Below, piece by piece: positions 7,809 to 15,697 of a stretch of 64,000 nt of DNA. The stretch comes from Paenibacillus vietnamensis. GTDB lineage: Bacteria > Bacillota > Bacilli > Paenibacillales > Paenibacillaceae. The first letter of the stretch is position 1; each line of letters begins with the position of its first letter. The notes beneath the pieces were generated by a model. The model was not told the origin of the DNA, did no database searches, and saw only the letters and a list, made by a program, of their open reading frames with translations. The stretch is from the NCBI RefSeq assembly GCF_020169515.1, contig NZ_JAHMHW010000003.1, positions 186,001-250,000 on the forward strand. Reading direction: 5' to 3'. Both the position numbers and the translations under genes were made by a program.

Positions 7809-7851
7809 CAAAAACCGGCTTTCCGCTTCGTGCGGGGGGCCGGTTTTGTTT
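7809..7851. terminator. Bidirectional terminator between convergent genes
   Basis: AAAACCGGC pairs with GCCGGTTTT around a 20-base loop. T-tracts follow on both strands (TTTTGTTT on plus, GGTTTTTGAA on minus), serving the GT-C operon and the GNAT gene ending at 7879. Confidence 0.85.
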
Positions 7852-7878
7852 GTGAGCATATCTGTGATTTTGCTCTTG

Positions 7879-8385
7879 TTAACATTTTTTATAATAAAAA
7901 ATAGTGGCATCCAATTGTCCGTTCGCAGACCTGGCATAGTCAGGGATCCGACCCGCCTGTATGTATCCCAAAGAAGCATACAGCAAATTGGAGGCATCCC
8001 CCTCCCTCGTGTCGAGCACCAGCAGAGTTCTGCCCTCCAGCTTGGCCCGCTGCTCCGCATGCTGCATAAGCGCACGGGCGATTCCTTTACGCCGGTAAGC
8101 CGGATGCGTCATCAATTTGGCGATTTCTGCGCGATGGCCGCCGTTTTGCTTCATGCTTAACTGCAATTGCACGCTGCCTGCAATCCGGCCGTCCGCAGCC
8201 GCAATGAACAGAAGCGTATCCGGGGCGATCACGCTTTGCCAATACTTTTCAGCCTCCGAACGTGTTAATGGAGGCAAAAAACCGATAGAAGCCCCATCCT
8301 CTACAACCTCGATCAGCAGCTCCGACAGCTCGTCCAAATGTTCATGGATGGACGCCAGCTGTTCGATTTTCCATTCGTTCGCCAT
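7879..8385 (-). CDS. GNAT-family N-acetyltransferase
   Basis: 168 residues with GNAT motifs: beta-4 IAGSVQLQLSM, then the acetyl-CoA loop LMTHPAYRRKGIARALMQHAE (R/QxxGxG/A form), then LLVLDTREGDASNLLYASLGYIQAGRIPDYA. Proteins of this layout are small soluble acetyltransferases of unknown substrate. The chosen ATG at 8385 follows AAAGGTGGTGAAGTG; an upstream GTG-type extension has no support. It follows the second acetyltransferase gene by 37 bases on the same strand, so the pair is probably one transcript. Confidence 0.88.
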   Translation of the reverse strand: MANEWKIEQLASIHEHLDELSELLIEVVEDGASIGFLPPLTRSEAEKYWQSVIAPDTLLFIAAADGRIAGSVQLQLSMKQNGGHRAEIAKLMTHPAYRRKGIARALMQHAEQRAKLEGRTLLVLDTREGDASNLLYASLGYIQAGRIPDYARSANGQLDATIFYYKKC

Positions 8386-8422
8386 CACTTCACCACCTTT
8401 TTTACGATAAATGCCGCGACGC

Positions 8423-9007
8423 TTAAAGCTCAATCCCGCGGATTTTGGAGAAAACTATCGTATCCCTTAAAATGCCGTCAACGTCGCATCTGTCATTCCG
8501 CAGCACTCCTTCGAGGCTGAAGCCGAGCCGCTCGGCTACTTTCGCGCTGCGGACGTTCCGCGAATCGCAGCGGATTTCGATCCGGCCGGCCTGCAGCTCC
8601 CGGGCCGCAAACGCCGTAATGGCATCTACGGCTTCCGTAATATATCCCTGTCCGGAGTAGGAAGTGCGTACCCAATAACCGATTTCGAATTTGCGCGCCT
8701 GCCAGTCGATCCGGTGCAGACCGCTGCTGCCGACCAGCTCCCCCGTATCCTTCATCAGCAGAAGCAGCCTCAGATCGGAACGGTCCAAAAACTGCAGCCG
8801 CGAGCGGCGGATGCTGATCTCCGCTTCCTCCGGCGTCGGCAGCCGCTTCGCCCACGGCATCCAGGGGCGCAGCTCCCTGATGCTTTCTTTTACAGCTTCG
8901 TGCACGATCGCACCGTCATTCCACCGGGGAGCGCGAATGAGCAGACGGCTGCTTTCAAAGCTCTCAGGCATGTCCAGCATGATTGGTTCCCTTTCCAGAA
9001 ATCCCAT
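8423..9007 (-). CDS. RimJ/RimL-type GNAT acetyltransferase
   Basis: 194 residues. The opening ESSRLLIRAPRWNDG, the mid-block GSSGLHRIDWQARKFEIGYWV, the CoA loop YSGQGYITEAVDAITAFA and the end DSRNVRSAKVAERLGFSLEGVLRN match the RimJ/RimL (Acetyltransf_3) group. Members acetylate protein N-termini or small molecules; which applies here is not visible. The ATG follows GGAGGGTGGCAC. The promoter probably lies in the 9008-9100 space. Confidence 0.88.
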   Translation of the reverse strand: MGFLEREPIMLDMPESFESSRLLIRAPRWNDGAIVHEAVKESIRELRPWMPWAKRLPTPEEAEISIRRSRLQFLDRSDLRLLLLMKDTGELVGSSGLHRIDWQARKFEIGYWVRTSYSGQGYITEAVDAITAFAARELQAGRIEIRCDSRNVRSAKVAERLGFSLEGVLRNDRCDVDGILRDTIVFSKIRGIEL

Positions 9008-9285
9008 GTGCCACCCTCCATCGACAAGCTTTGCTTGTTAGCATTTAGAAATATTCGCTTCAGGGCCTCTTCTTCCCTTCATAAATAAGTTAGAGGCTGT
9101 CACAAAGGTTATGAAGCGGCCGGTGAGATGGCTGGCCTGGACTCAATCGACCGCTTTTTGTAAAGGACAAAAAAGACACCTAGCCCCCATTTTGTGCGAT
9201 TTCTTTATTCTAACGGTCATCTCGGCGCTTTAAAGCTATGCTCGTCAAGAAAGAAAACCGTCCATCCGACCTAAACGTCGCCCCT

Positions 9286-9339
9286 GTCCGTCAGCCGCTG
9301 ACACTTGCTGCTTAGTCCTTCCAAGGATCGTTTATGTCC
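9286..9339. repeat. Dispersed intergenic repeat, copy 2 (pairs with 1067-1120)
   Basis: Same orientation as copy 1 and about 80% identical by eye over 54 bases, with the conserved block CAGCCGCTGACACTTGC. The whole 9008-9483 space has no credible gene. It also holds a GC-rich hairpin-like element near 9113-9158 with no transcript that would need it. Confidence 0.6.
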
Positions 9340-9483
9340 ATTACCTTACCAGACAAGTCAGACGCGGCAGATCAACGCTGGCGGTATTCCGCTGAAAGTT
9401 TGCTGAAGGCCGGGCAAAAAAGGTGCATCTTCGTCCAAAAAAGCCGATAATAGACGGTAGTGTCAGGAGAGGAGAAATAAATC

Positions 9484-10170
9484 ATGTCATCCTTAAAAGG
9501 AGTTAAAATATTGCTCGTCGACGACGAGCCGAATATCGTGCAGTTTCTGGAGCTGGGGTTGATGAACGAGGGCTGCGACATCCGTACCGCAAGCGACGGG
9601 GAAAGCGCGCTGCTGGAAGCCGCGGACTTTAAGCCGCATATCGTCATTCTGGACGTCATGATGCCGGGGATGAACGGCTTTGAGGTTTGCCGCGCCTTGA
9701 GGGCGGCGGGGGATCCGGTGTCCGTCATTATGCTGACCGCCAAGGACGAAGTCGACGATCGCGTCAAAGGCTTGACGCTCGGTGCGGACGATTACGTCGT
9801 AAAGCCGTTCAGCTTCAGCGAGCTGCTTGCCCGGATCGGGGCCAGGCTGCGCAACCAATTTCCGCATTTGCTGGGCGAGGTGACCTGCGGTCCGTTCCGG
9901 CTCGACGACCGGAGGAAGGAAATCGTCTACCTGGATCAGCCGCTCGAGCTGTCGCCTACCGAATTCGAGCTGCTGCGGTTTATTATTTTGAACAACGGCG
10001 TCGTTCTAAGCAAAGCTCATATTTTGGACAAGGTATGGGGCTATCAGTTCGGAGGGGAAGAAAATATCGTCGAGGTGTACATCCGGTCCCTGCGCGACAA
10101 ATTAAACGATAAGGAGCACCGTCTGATCCGGACGCTTCGCGGCGCCGGCTACCGGATGGACCTGCCATGA
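9484..10170 (+). CDS. OmpR/PhoB-family response regulator
   Basis: 228 residues. The receiver domain spans 1-120, with acidic pocket LLVDDEP, phosphoacceptor Asp57 in VILDVMMPG, the Thr in VIMLTAKD and Lys in DYVVKPFSF. The C-terminal winged helix spans about 135-227, with LSPTEFELLRFIILN, VWGYQF and VEVYIRSLRDKL, ending IRTLRGAGYRMDLP. It overlaps the sensor kinase gene by 4 bases (ATGA). It lies upstream of the polyphosphate-polymerase/CotH cluster, which has TTAAG-type direct repeats in its promoter, so that cluster is a likely target (inference). Confidence 0.95.
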   Translation: MSSLKGVKILLVDDEPNIVQFLELGLMNEGCDIRTASDGESALLEAADFKPHIVILDVMMPGMNGFEVCRALRAAGDPVSVIMLTAKDEVDDRVKGLTLGADDYVVKPFSFSELLARIGARLRNQFPHLLGEVTCGPFRLDDRRKEIVYLDQPLELSPTEFELLRFIILNNGVVLSKAHILDKVWGYQFGGEENIVEVYIRSLRDKLNDKEHRLIRTLRGAGYRMDLP

Positions 10171-11696
10171 AGGATAACCGCACCGGCAAGCTGCTGCGGC
10201 TGCTTGAGCCGCGTTCTCTCCGCTACCAGCTGCTGAGCCGCACCCTGCTCCTGCTCGCCGCTTTATTGCTGCTGATCGGTATCCTGCAGTATTTTCTAAT
10301 GAAGGACTTCCTGTATCAGAACAAAGCCGAAACGCTTACCGCCCAGATTATGGCGATGCCGATCGATTGGTTCAGACCCGAGGGCGAAATAGGCAGAGCG
10401 CCGGACAGCCGGCTGGAGCCGGATACGGCTGGGAACGCCGCAAGCATGGATGGCTGGAACGAGCGTGGACATCGGCAATCGCCTGTATTTTATCAGCCGG
10501 GCTTGTCTTTGGCGTTTGTCGATAAAGACGGCACTGTCACCGACCTGTCGAAGGAAAGCGACAGCAGCTTGCCGGCGCTCACCGCAACGCAAGTTGCCGA
10601 GATCGAGGACTCGCTTCAAATGAGGGGCCAAATCGAGTATACGCTCGTCAACGATTCCGCCGGAGACGAGCAGCTTGTCGTCTATCGCCTGGCAGGGCCG
10701 CCGAACCGGTCGGAAGGATTGATTCAGGCCAGCACCGATACGGCTTCCCTCAAGCAGCTGCTCATGACGCAGCTTGCTATCTTCGCAGGACTCGCCGTCA
10801 TCGCTTTGGCTGCAGGACTCGCCTTGTACTTGCCGCTGCTGCGCAGAACGCTGAAGCCGCTGTCCCGGATCGTGCTGGCGGCGAGGCAGATCGACGCCGG
10901 CAATTTGACCGGGCGCCTGCCCGTAAGCCAGGGACAGGAGGAAATCGACCGGCTGTCCGATGCGTTGGGCGGCATGCTCGAGCGGCTGAACCGCTCCTTC
11001 GAGGCGGAGCGCAGAACAACCGCCAAGATGCGCCGCTTCATCACGGATGCTTCCCATGAGCTGCGCACGCCGCTTACATCCATACACGGCTTCCTCGAAG
11101 TGCTGCTGCGCGGGGCGGCTTCCAATCCCGAGCAGCTGCATCGCGCATTGTCCAGCATGCATCTCGAGTCCAAAAGAATCAACAAGCTTGTAGAGGATTT
11201 GCTTGCGGTCGCGAAGCTGGATCAGGAGCCGCGGCTGCAGCTCTCCCCGGCTCGTCTCGATCTCGTCATCGCGGAAATGGAGCCGCAGCTGCAGCTGCTT
11301 GCCGGAAGCCGGAAGCTGGAGCTCAGCCTCGCGCCGGATATTCAGGGAAGCTTTCACGCCGACCAGCTCAAGCAAGTCGTGCTGAACCTCGTTCTTAACG
11401 CCGTGCAGCATACCGATGCCGGGACCGGCCTCATCCGGCTGACCCTTCAAGCAAAGGGAAATCTTGCCGAGCTTACGGTGGCGGATAACGGCTCCGGTAT
11501 CCCGGAGGAGCATCTGCCGCACATATTCGAAAGATTTTACCGAAGCGAAACGTCCCGAACGAGAAAAACCGGAGGCGCCGGCCTCGGCTTGTCCATCACC
11601 AAATCCATCGTCGAGGCCCATCGAGGCACAATTACGGCGGAAAGCAAGCCGGGCGAAGGCACTCTTTTCCGCGTACGTCTTCCGCTTAATGCATAA
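10167..11696 (+). CDS. HAMP-containing sensor histidine kinase
   Basis: 509 residues. TM1 is about 24-45, an extracytoplasmic region of about 150 residues follows, TM2 is about 201-225, then HAMP (LKPLSRIVLAARQIDAGNL). The HisKA motif ASHELRTPLTSIHGFLEVL has phosphoacceptor His297. The HATPase_c domain shows N box NLVLNAVQHT, G1 VADNGSGIPEE, F box FERFYRS and G2 TGGAGLGLSIT. It is the partner of the overlapping response regulator. The periplasmic-side sensor region is Arg/Gly/Pro-rich without a recognisable fold. Its signal is unknown. Confidence 0.95.
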   Translation: MKDNRTGKLLRLLEPRSLRYQLLSRTLLLLAALLLLIGILQYFLMKDFLYQNKAETLTAQIMAMPIDWFRPEGEIGRAPDSRLEPDTAGNAASMDGWNERGHRQSPVFYQPGLSLAFVDKDGTVTDLSKESDSSLPALTATQVAEIEDSLQMRGQIEYTLVNDSAGDEQLVVYRLAGPPNRSEGLIQASTDTASLKQLLMTQLAIFAGLAVIALAAGLALYLPLLRRTLKPLSRIVLAARQIDAGNLTGRLPVSQGQEEIDRLSDALGGMLERLNRSFEAERRTTAKMRRFITDASHELRTPLTSIHGFLEVLLRGAASNPEQLHRALSSMHLESKRINKLVEDLLAVAKLDQEPRLQLSPARLDLVIAEMEPQLQLLAGSRKLELSLAPDIQGSFHADQLKQVVLNLVLNAVQHTDAGTGLIRLTLQAKGNLAELTVADNGSGIPEEHLPHIFERFYRSETSRTRKTGGAGLGLSITKSIVEAHRGTITAESKPGEGTLFRVRLPLNA

Positions 11697-11853
11697 TGAC
11701 AAACCCATCCAGCTTCTCCCCGGTCGCATCAAAGGCCTGATACGTCAGCGTGTCGCCTTTGATCATGATGCCGGCGAACATCTGCTTTCCGTTTTGAAAG
11801 CGGACCTTGTCATAAACGCCGGCGAGCATCACCCTATCTTTGCGAAATTTCAA
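11686..11853 (-). CDS. Small hypothetical protein, 55 aa, TTG start
   Basis: The minus-strand frame from TTG 11853 encodes MKFRKDRVML, then GVYDKVRFQNGKQMFAGIM, ending EKLDGFVIMH. GGGAGG lies 7 bases before the TTG in a purine-rich leader. The alternation of polar and beta-branched residues suggests a small beta-barrel or ribbon. The gene is convergent with the kinase gene and overlaps its last 11 bases. No family is recognised. It is supported by a strong ribosome binding site and a frame that ends exactly at the intergenic boundary. Confidence 0.6.
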   Translation of the reverse strand: MKFRKDRVMLAGVYDKVRFQNGKQMFAGIMIKGDTLTYQAFDATGEKLDGFVIMH

Positions 11854-11930
11854 ACGTCCAGCCTCCCTTCTCCCCTTTCATTTTAGCCATTAAAGCGCTG
11901 AAGGCGCATTCAGCAATCTTTCAGCCGGCG

Positions 11931-11962
11931 TTAAGTTAAGAATAAGTAAAGGACGCTAGAAT
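11931..11962 (+). promoter_or_regulatory. Candidate response-regulator box and promoter of the VTC-DUF4956-CotH operon
   Basis: TTAAG occurs at 11931 and 11936 and ATAAG at 11942, one helical turn from the first. TAGAAT at 11957-11962 is a good -10, but no sigma-A -35 stands 17 bases upstream; the TTAAG repeats occupy that place. This is the usual layout of a promoter activated by an OmpR-family regulator. Confidence 0.4.
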
Positions 11963-12008
11963 TGCATTTGTAAGCAACAAGGGGCGCCAATCGGAAATGA
12001 GGTGTGAA

Positions 12009-12722
12009 ATGAACAAGAGCCTGAAATACAGGAACGAGCTGAAATTTTTTATTAACCGGCATCAATATTACGTCATCCGCAATCGCTTGAGAGACCTGAT
12101 GGAACAGGACAAGCATGTCGGGCCGACCGGCGAATACCATATCCGGAGCTTGTACTTCGACGACATCGACAACAAGGCTCTGCATGAGAAGCTCGGCGGC
12201 GTGCGCGACCGGGTCAAATACCGGATCCGGATTTACAACGGCAGCGATCACGTGATTCATTTTGAGAAAAAAATCAAATTCAAGGACTACATCGCCAAGG
12301 TGAAGGAGCCGCTTACCCGGGACATGTACGACTCGCTGATGGGCGGCAACTACGGCGTTCTGAAAGAGCAGAACAAGCCATTGCTCGACGAAATTCACGA
12401 CGAAATGAAAAACAGGCTGCTGCGGCCGAAGGTCATCGTCGATTATGTCCGGGAGCCTTACGTCTGCGTCAACGGCAACGTGCGGATTACGTTCGACAAG
12501 GAGCTTCGCACCGGCCTGCATGCGGTCGATATTTTCGATCCCAAGCTTCGGCCGGTGAGGGCGATCGATCACGATCTCATTATTTTGGAGGTCAAATACG
12601 ACGAGTACATTCCCGCCTACATCAAAATCGCGCTTCAGCTAGAAGGCTTGAACCGGCAATCCGCGTCCAAATACGTCATTTGCCGCAAATATTTAAAATT
12701 TAACACTTGGGAGGATTATTAG
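12009..12722 (+). CDS. VTC-domain polyphosphate polymerase family protein
   Basis: 237 residues. The VTC catalytic tunnel elements are visible: YRNELKFFIN at the start, RSLYFDD, KYRIRIYNG, FEKKIKFKDYIAK, VIVDYVREPY, RITFDKELR, and LIILEVKYDEYIPAYIK with the catalytic-site Glu and Lys. Yeast Vtc4 makes polyphosphate from ATP with this domain, and bacterial copies usually sit next to DUF4956 and CotH genes, as here. The ATG at 12009 follows GAGGTG. The product could be polyphosphate or a related phosphoryl transfer. Acting at the inner membrane face with DUF4956 is an inference. Confidence 0.88.
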   Translation: MNKSLKYRNELKFFINRHQYYVIRNRLRDLMEQDKHVGPTGEYHIRSLYFDDIDNKALHEKLGGVRDRVKYRIRIYNGSDHVIHFEKKIKFKDYIAKVKEPLTRDMYDSLMGGNYGVLKEQNKPLLDEIHDEMKNRLLRPKVIVDYVREPYVCVNGNVRITFDKELRTGLHAVDIFDPKLRPVRAIDHDLIILEVKYDEYIPAYIKIALQLEGLNRQSASKYVICRKYLKFNTWEDY

Positions 12723-12723
12723 T

Positions 12724-13443
12724 ATGGCAACGACAACAACCACGGCCGCTGCAGCGACCGATACGACAACGAATTTTACCGATGTCTTCAAAAATTCGGT
12801 GCTCGAAAATTTCGCTTCGGACATCAGCCTGTCGAAAATATTAATTACGCTCGGCGTCGCTTTTGTTATCGGACTTTTTATCTATTTGCTTTATAAACGG
12901 ATTTTCAGCGGCGTCCTTTATTCCAAAAGCTTTAACGTCTCGCTCATCGGCATGACGATGATTACCGCGGTCGTCATTATCGCGATCAACTCAAACCTCG
13001 TCCTCTCGCTCGGTATGGTCGGCGCGCTCTCGATCGTCCGGTTCCGTACGCCGATTAAAGACCCGACCGACCTGATTTTTCTGTTCTGGGCGGCGGTTGC
13101 CGGCATCGTGACGGGCGCCGGCTTCTTCACGCTTGCGGTCGTCGGCTCCATCGTCGTCGGACTGATTTTGTTCTTCTTCGTCAAAGGCGGATCGGCGGAA
13201 TCGCCGTACCTGCTGGTCGTGAACTGCGACAGCGATGCGACGGAGCAGCTCGTCCACAAACAAGTAAGCTCCTTGGTGAAGCGCTATAACGTAAAGCAAA
13301 AAACGGTGACCGGCGGCAATATCGAGATAACGCTGGAGGTAAGGCTGCGGGACGAAACCGGCCGCTTTGTCAACCGGCTGACCGAGCTGGCCGGCGTACG
13401 AAACGCGGTGCTGATCAGCTACAGCGGAGATTACGTATCTTAA
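12724..13443 (+). CDS. DUF4956 membrane protein
   Basis: 239 residues. A Thr/Ala-rich N-terminus (TTTTTAAAATDTTT) is followed by about four membrane helices from residue 38 to 155 and a soluble C-terminal alpha/beta domain (residues 160-239, YLLVVNCDSDA to AVLISYSGDYVS). The conserved DUF4956 signature between TM3 and TM4 reads MVGALSIVRFRTPIKDPTDL. It starts one base after the polyphosphate polymerase stop, so the two are co-translated. Its function is unknown; the invariant genomic pairing suggests it anchors or channels the polymerase. Confidence 0.88.
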   Translation: MATTTTTAAAATDTTTNFTDVFKNSVLENFASDISLSKILITLGVAFVIGLFIYLLYKRIFSGVLYSKSFNVSLIGMTMITAVVIIAINSNLVLSLGMVGALSIVRFRTPIKDPTDLIFLFWAAVAGIVTGAGFFTLAVVGSIVVGLILFFFVKGGSAESPYLLVVNCDSDATEQLVHKQVSSLVKRYNVKQKTVTGGNIEITLEVRLRDETGRFVNRLTELAGVRNAVLISYSGDYVS

Positions 13444-13461
13444 TAACCGGGAGGTGACAGC

Positions 13462-15399
13462 ATGAAAGCAAAAGCTAAGGCATGGCTCCTCGGCTGCTGC
13501 TCCTTTCTTCTCCTGACCGGGTTAACGGGATGTGCCGCGGACGGCACATCCTTCGGCCTTGCGAGCCTGGAGGCTTTGGCGAGGGGCACGGCGCCTTCGG
13601 AGGACGAGCAGCTGCTGGACGAGACGGTTTTTCCAAAGGATAAGGTAGTCGACGTGAAAATTACGATCGATCCGGATGAATTCCAGGACATGCTGGATAA
13701 CGCCAGCGCCGAGGAAATGCACGAGGCCGCGGTCGAGTATAACGGGCAGCGCTTTGAGAACGTAGGCATCCGCACCAAAGGCAATCTGAGCCTGAACAGC
13801 GTCGTCCGGATGGCGGATTCCGACCGCTACAGCTTCAAAATTTCTTTTGACGAATATGTCAGTCAGACGCTGGCGGGCATCAGCAAAATTAACCTGAACA
13901 ACAACTACAGCGACGCTTCGTATATGCGGGAGTTCCTCTCTTATGAGCTTGCGGAGACGATGGGCCTGCCAACGCCAAAATATTCCTATGTGAACGTGTA
14001 CGTAAACGGCGAGCTTTGGGGCTTCTATTTGGCCGTCGAGCAGATCGGCGACGCTTATTTGGAGCGCAATTTCGGCAATTCGTTCGGCGCGCTGTACAAA
14101 GCGAACGGCGGAGCCGGCAGCGAGCTGAACTGGCTGGAGACGATCGGCGCTTATACGGGGCTTGATTTGAAATCGGAGAAGTCTAACGGCGATATTTTGC
14201 TGGATATGCTCGATGAGCTGAACAACGGCACCGATTACGAAAACGTGCTCAATGTCGAGGGAGCGCTTAAATATATAGCGCTCAATGCGGTGGCCGGCAA
14301 CTTCGACAGCTATTTGTCGGAGAAAAAACACAATTTTTACTTGTATGAGGATAATGGCATATTCAATATTTTGCCTTGGGATTACAACATGTCGTTCGGC
14401 GGCTTCGGCGGCACCGGCGTGCTGATCGACGAACCGACGACAGGTGCGCTGGCTGACCGTCCTCTGATTGCAAAGCTGCTTCAGGTCGAGGAGTATAAGG
14501 AGCTGTATCACGGCATCATTGCGGATATGCTCAAGGGTTACTTGAAGGGCGAAACGTTTGACGCCAGAATTGCCGAGCTTCAGGCTATGATCTCTCCTTA
14601 CGTCGATGCGGATCCTTCAGCCTTTTATACGTATGAGCAGTACGAGCAGGGCATTCAGCAGGTGATCTCGTTCAACGAGCAGCAAACCGCCTCGATCGCC
14701 AAGCAGCTGGACGGCACAATCCCGTCGGCAGGCGACGGCAGCGGCACTGCAAGCGGCGGCTTCGGCGGCGGCGGTATGGGCGGTATGGACGGCGGCTTCG
14801 GCGGCGGGCGCGGCGGCAGGCAGCAGATGCAGCAGCAAATGCAGCCGCAGCAGGGGCAGCAGGAGCAACAGGAGCAGCAAAATACCGGTGCTGCCGGTAG
14901 TGCGGAAGCAGCCGCTTGGAACGGAGCGGCGGGCGGCACGATCGTTGCGGCAGCCGTTGTGGAGGAACCGGCTGCTGAGAGCGGCGCGGACGCTGAAGCA
15001 GGCGCCGCTAACAGTCAGGACGCCGGTGCGAACGGCGGCGGCGCAGCTATGCCAGGCAACACGGATGCCACCGCGGGCGGCGGCACCGATGCCAACGCGA
15101 ATGGAGATGCTGCGGCTCCTAATGCCCAAGGCGGCGGGGTGGCTCCTGCGGACGGGCAATTTCCGGACGGCGGCCAGATGCCCCCGGACGGCCAATTCCC
15201 CGGCGGGCAAGGCGGCTTCGGCGGCGGGGCCCGTCCGGATGGCATAGGCATGGGCGGCGGCTTCGGCGGCGGAGCTCCCGGCGCCGCGGCCGCACAGCCG
15301 CAAGGCACTCCGGAGGAGGCGGCAACGGCCGGCATTGCCATTGCCCTCCTTCTTCTATCCTGCGTATTCGTCGTCTTTTATAAGCGAAAGCGGCTGTAG
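13462..15399 (+). CDS. CotH-kinase family lipoprotein with low-complexity C-terminal tail
   Basis: 645 residues. The signal peptide ends in the lipobox LTGC (Cys25). The CotH kinase domain runs about 50-400: GIRTKGNLSL, a DRYSFKISFDEY block, NNNYSDASYMREFLSYELA, ELWGFYLAVEQIG, and the catalytic-region PWDYNMSFGGFGG. B. subtilis CotH is an atypical kinase that phosphorylates spore-coat protein CotB. Residues about 425-615 are an extreme Gly/Gln/Ala/Asp/Pro-rich tail, with Gln-rich MQQQMQPQQGQQEQQEQQ and repeats of FGGG and QFPDGGQ/QFPGGQ. A final membrane helix and KRKRL follow. The protein therefore has two potential membrane attachments. Confidence 0.9.
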   Translation: MKAKAKAWLLGCCSFLLLTGLTGCAADGTSFGLASLEALARGTAPSEDEQLLDETVFPKDKVVDVKITIDPDEFQDMLDNASAEEMHEAAVEYNGQRFENVGIRTKGNLSLNSVVRMADSDRYSFKISFDEYVSQTLAGISKINLNNNYSDASYMREFLSYELAETMGLPTPKYSYVNVYVNGELWGFYLAVEQIGDAYLERNFGNSFGALYKANGGAGSELNWLETIGAYTGLDLKSEKSNGDILLDMLDELNNGTDYENVLNVEGALKYIALNAVAGNFDSYLSEKKHNFYLYEDNGIFNILPWDYNMSFGGFGGTGVLIDEPTTGALADRPLIAKLLQVEEYKELYHGIIADMLKGYLKGETFDARIAELQAMISPYVDADPSAFYTYEQYEQGIQQVISFNEQQTASIAKQLDGTIPSAGDGSGTASGGFGGGGMGGMDGGFGGGRGGRQQMQQQMQPQQGQQEQQEQQNTGAAGSAEAAAWNGAAGGTIVAAAVVEEPAAESGADAEAGAANSQDAGANGGGAAMPGNTDATAGGGTDANANGDAAAPNAQGGGVAPADGQFPDGGQMPPDGQFPGGQGGFGGGARPDGIGMGGGFGGGAPGAAAAQPQGTPEEAATAGIAIALLLLSCVFVVFYKRKRL

Positions 15400-15502
15400 C
15401 CATGAAGTTACTTTACATGAAGTTACTGTAATGGATACAGCCCCAAGTCGAGCATGAGAAGCAGACTTGGCTGCTTTCTACGAACGGATCCATGACGCAT
15501 GC

Positions 15503-15550
15503 AAAAACAGGTTCAAAGAGCCGAATTTCGGCTCAATGAACCTGTTTTTT
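15503..15550. terminator. Bidirectional terminator after the CotH gene
   Basis: AAAACAGGTTCA and GAGCCGAAA form a two-part perfect stem with TTTCGGCTC and TGAACCTGTTTTTT. T-tracts occur on both strands, serving the CotH operon and the minus-strand binding-protein gene. Confidence 0.9.
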
Positions 15551-15583
15551 CTACGCACAAGCCTTGGTTCTCTTAATACAAAT

Positions 15584-15651
15584 GGACTATGGATCCGCTA
15601 ATCCGCCCAAAAACAACTATTTCCTATCTCCACGGACTACACTTCCGTTAA
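15584..15651. repeat. Two direct 18-bp repeats 50 bp apart
   Basis: GGACTATGGATCCGCTAA (15584) and GGACTACACTTCCGTTAA (15634) share the pattern GGACTA-N4-TCCGYTAA. They sit in the space between the terminator and the binding-protein gene. No gene is seen in 15551-15697. Confidence 0.5.
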
Positions 15652-15697
15652 CTAGCCTATAACGCTCTTCTGTAGAGTTTTTGCACCGTTTCGTCCC

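Noticed and set aside
9085..9160. Possible insertion-sequence end (GAGGCTGTCACAAAGG) with a hairpin-like element
   Set aside because: No matching inverted copy, target duplication or transposase was found; the hairpin has no transcript to serve.
10296..11732. A 478-codon minus-strand ORF opposite the sensor kinase
   Set aside because: Gln/Arg/Leu-rich antisense shadow of a high-GC gene, with no ribosome binding site or family motif. The plus-strand kinase motifs are complete.
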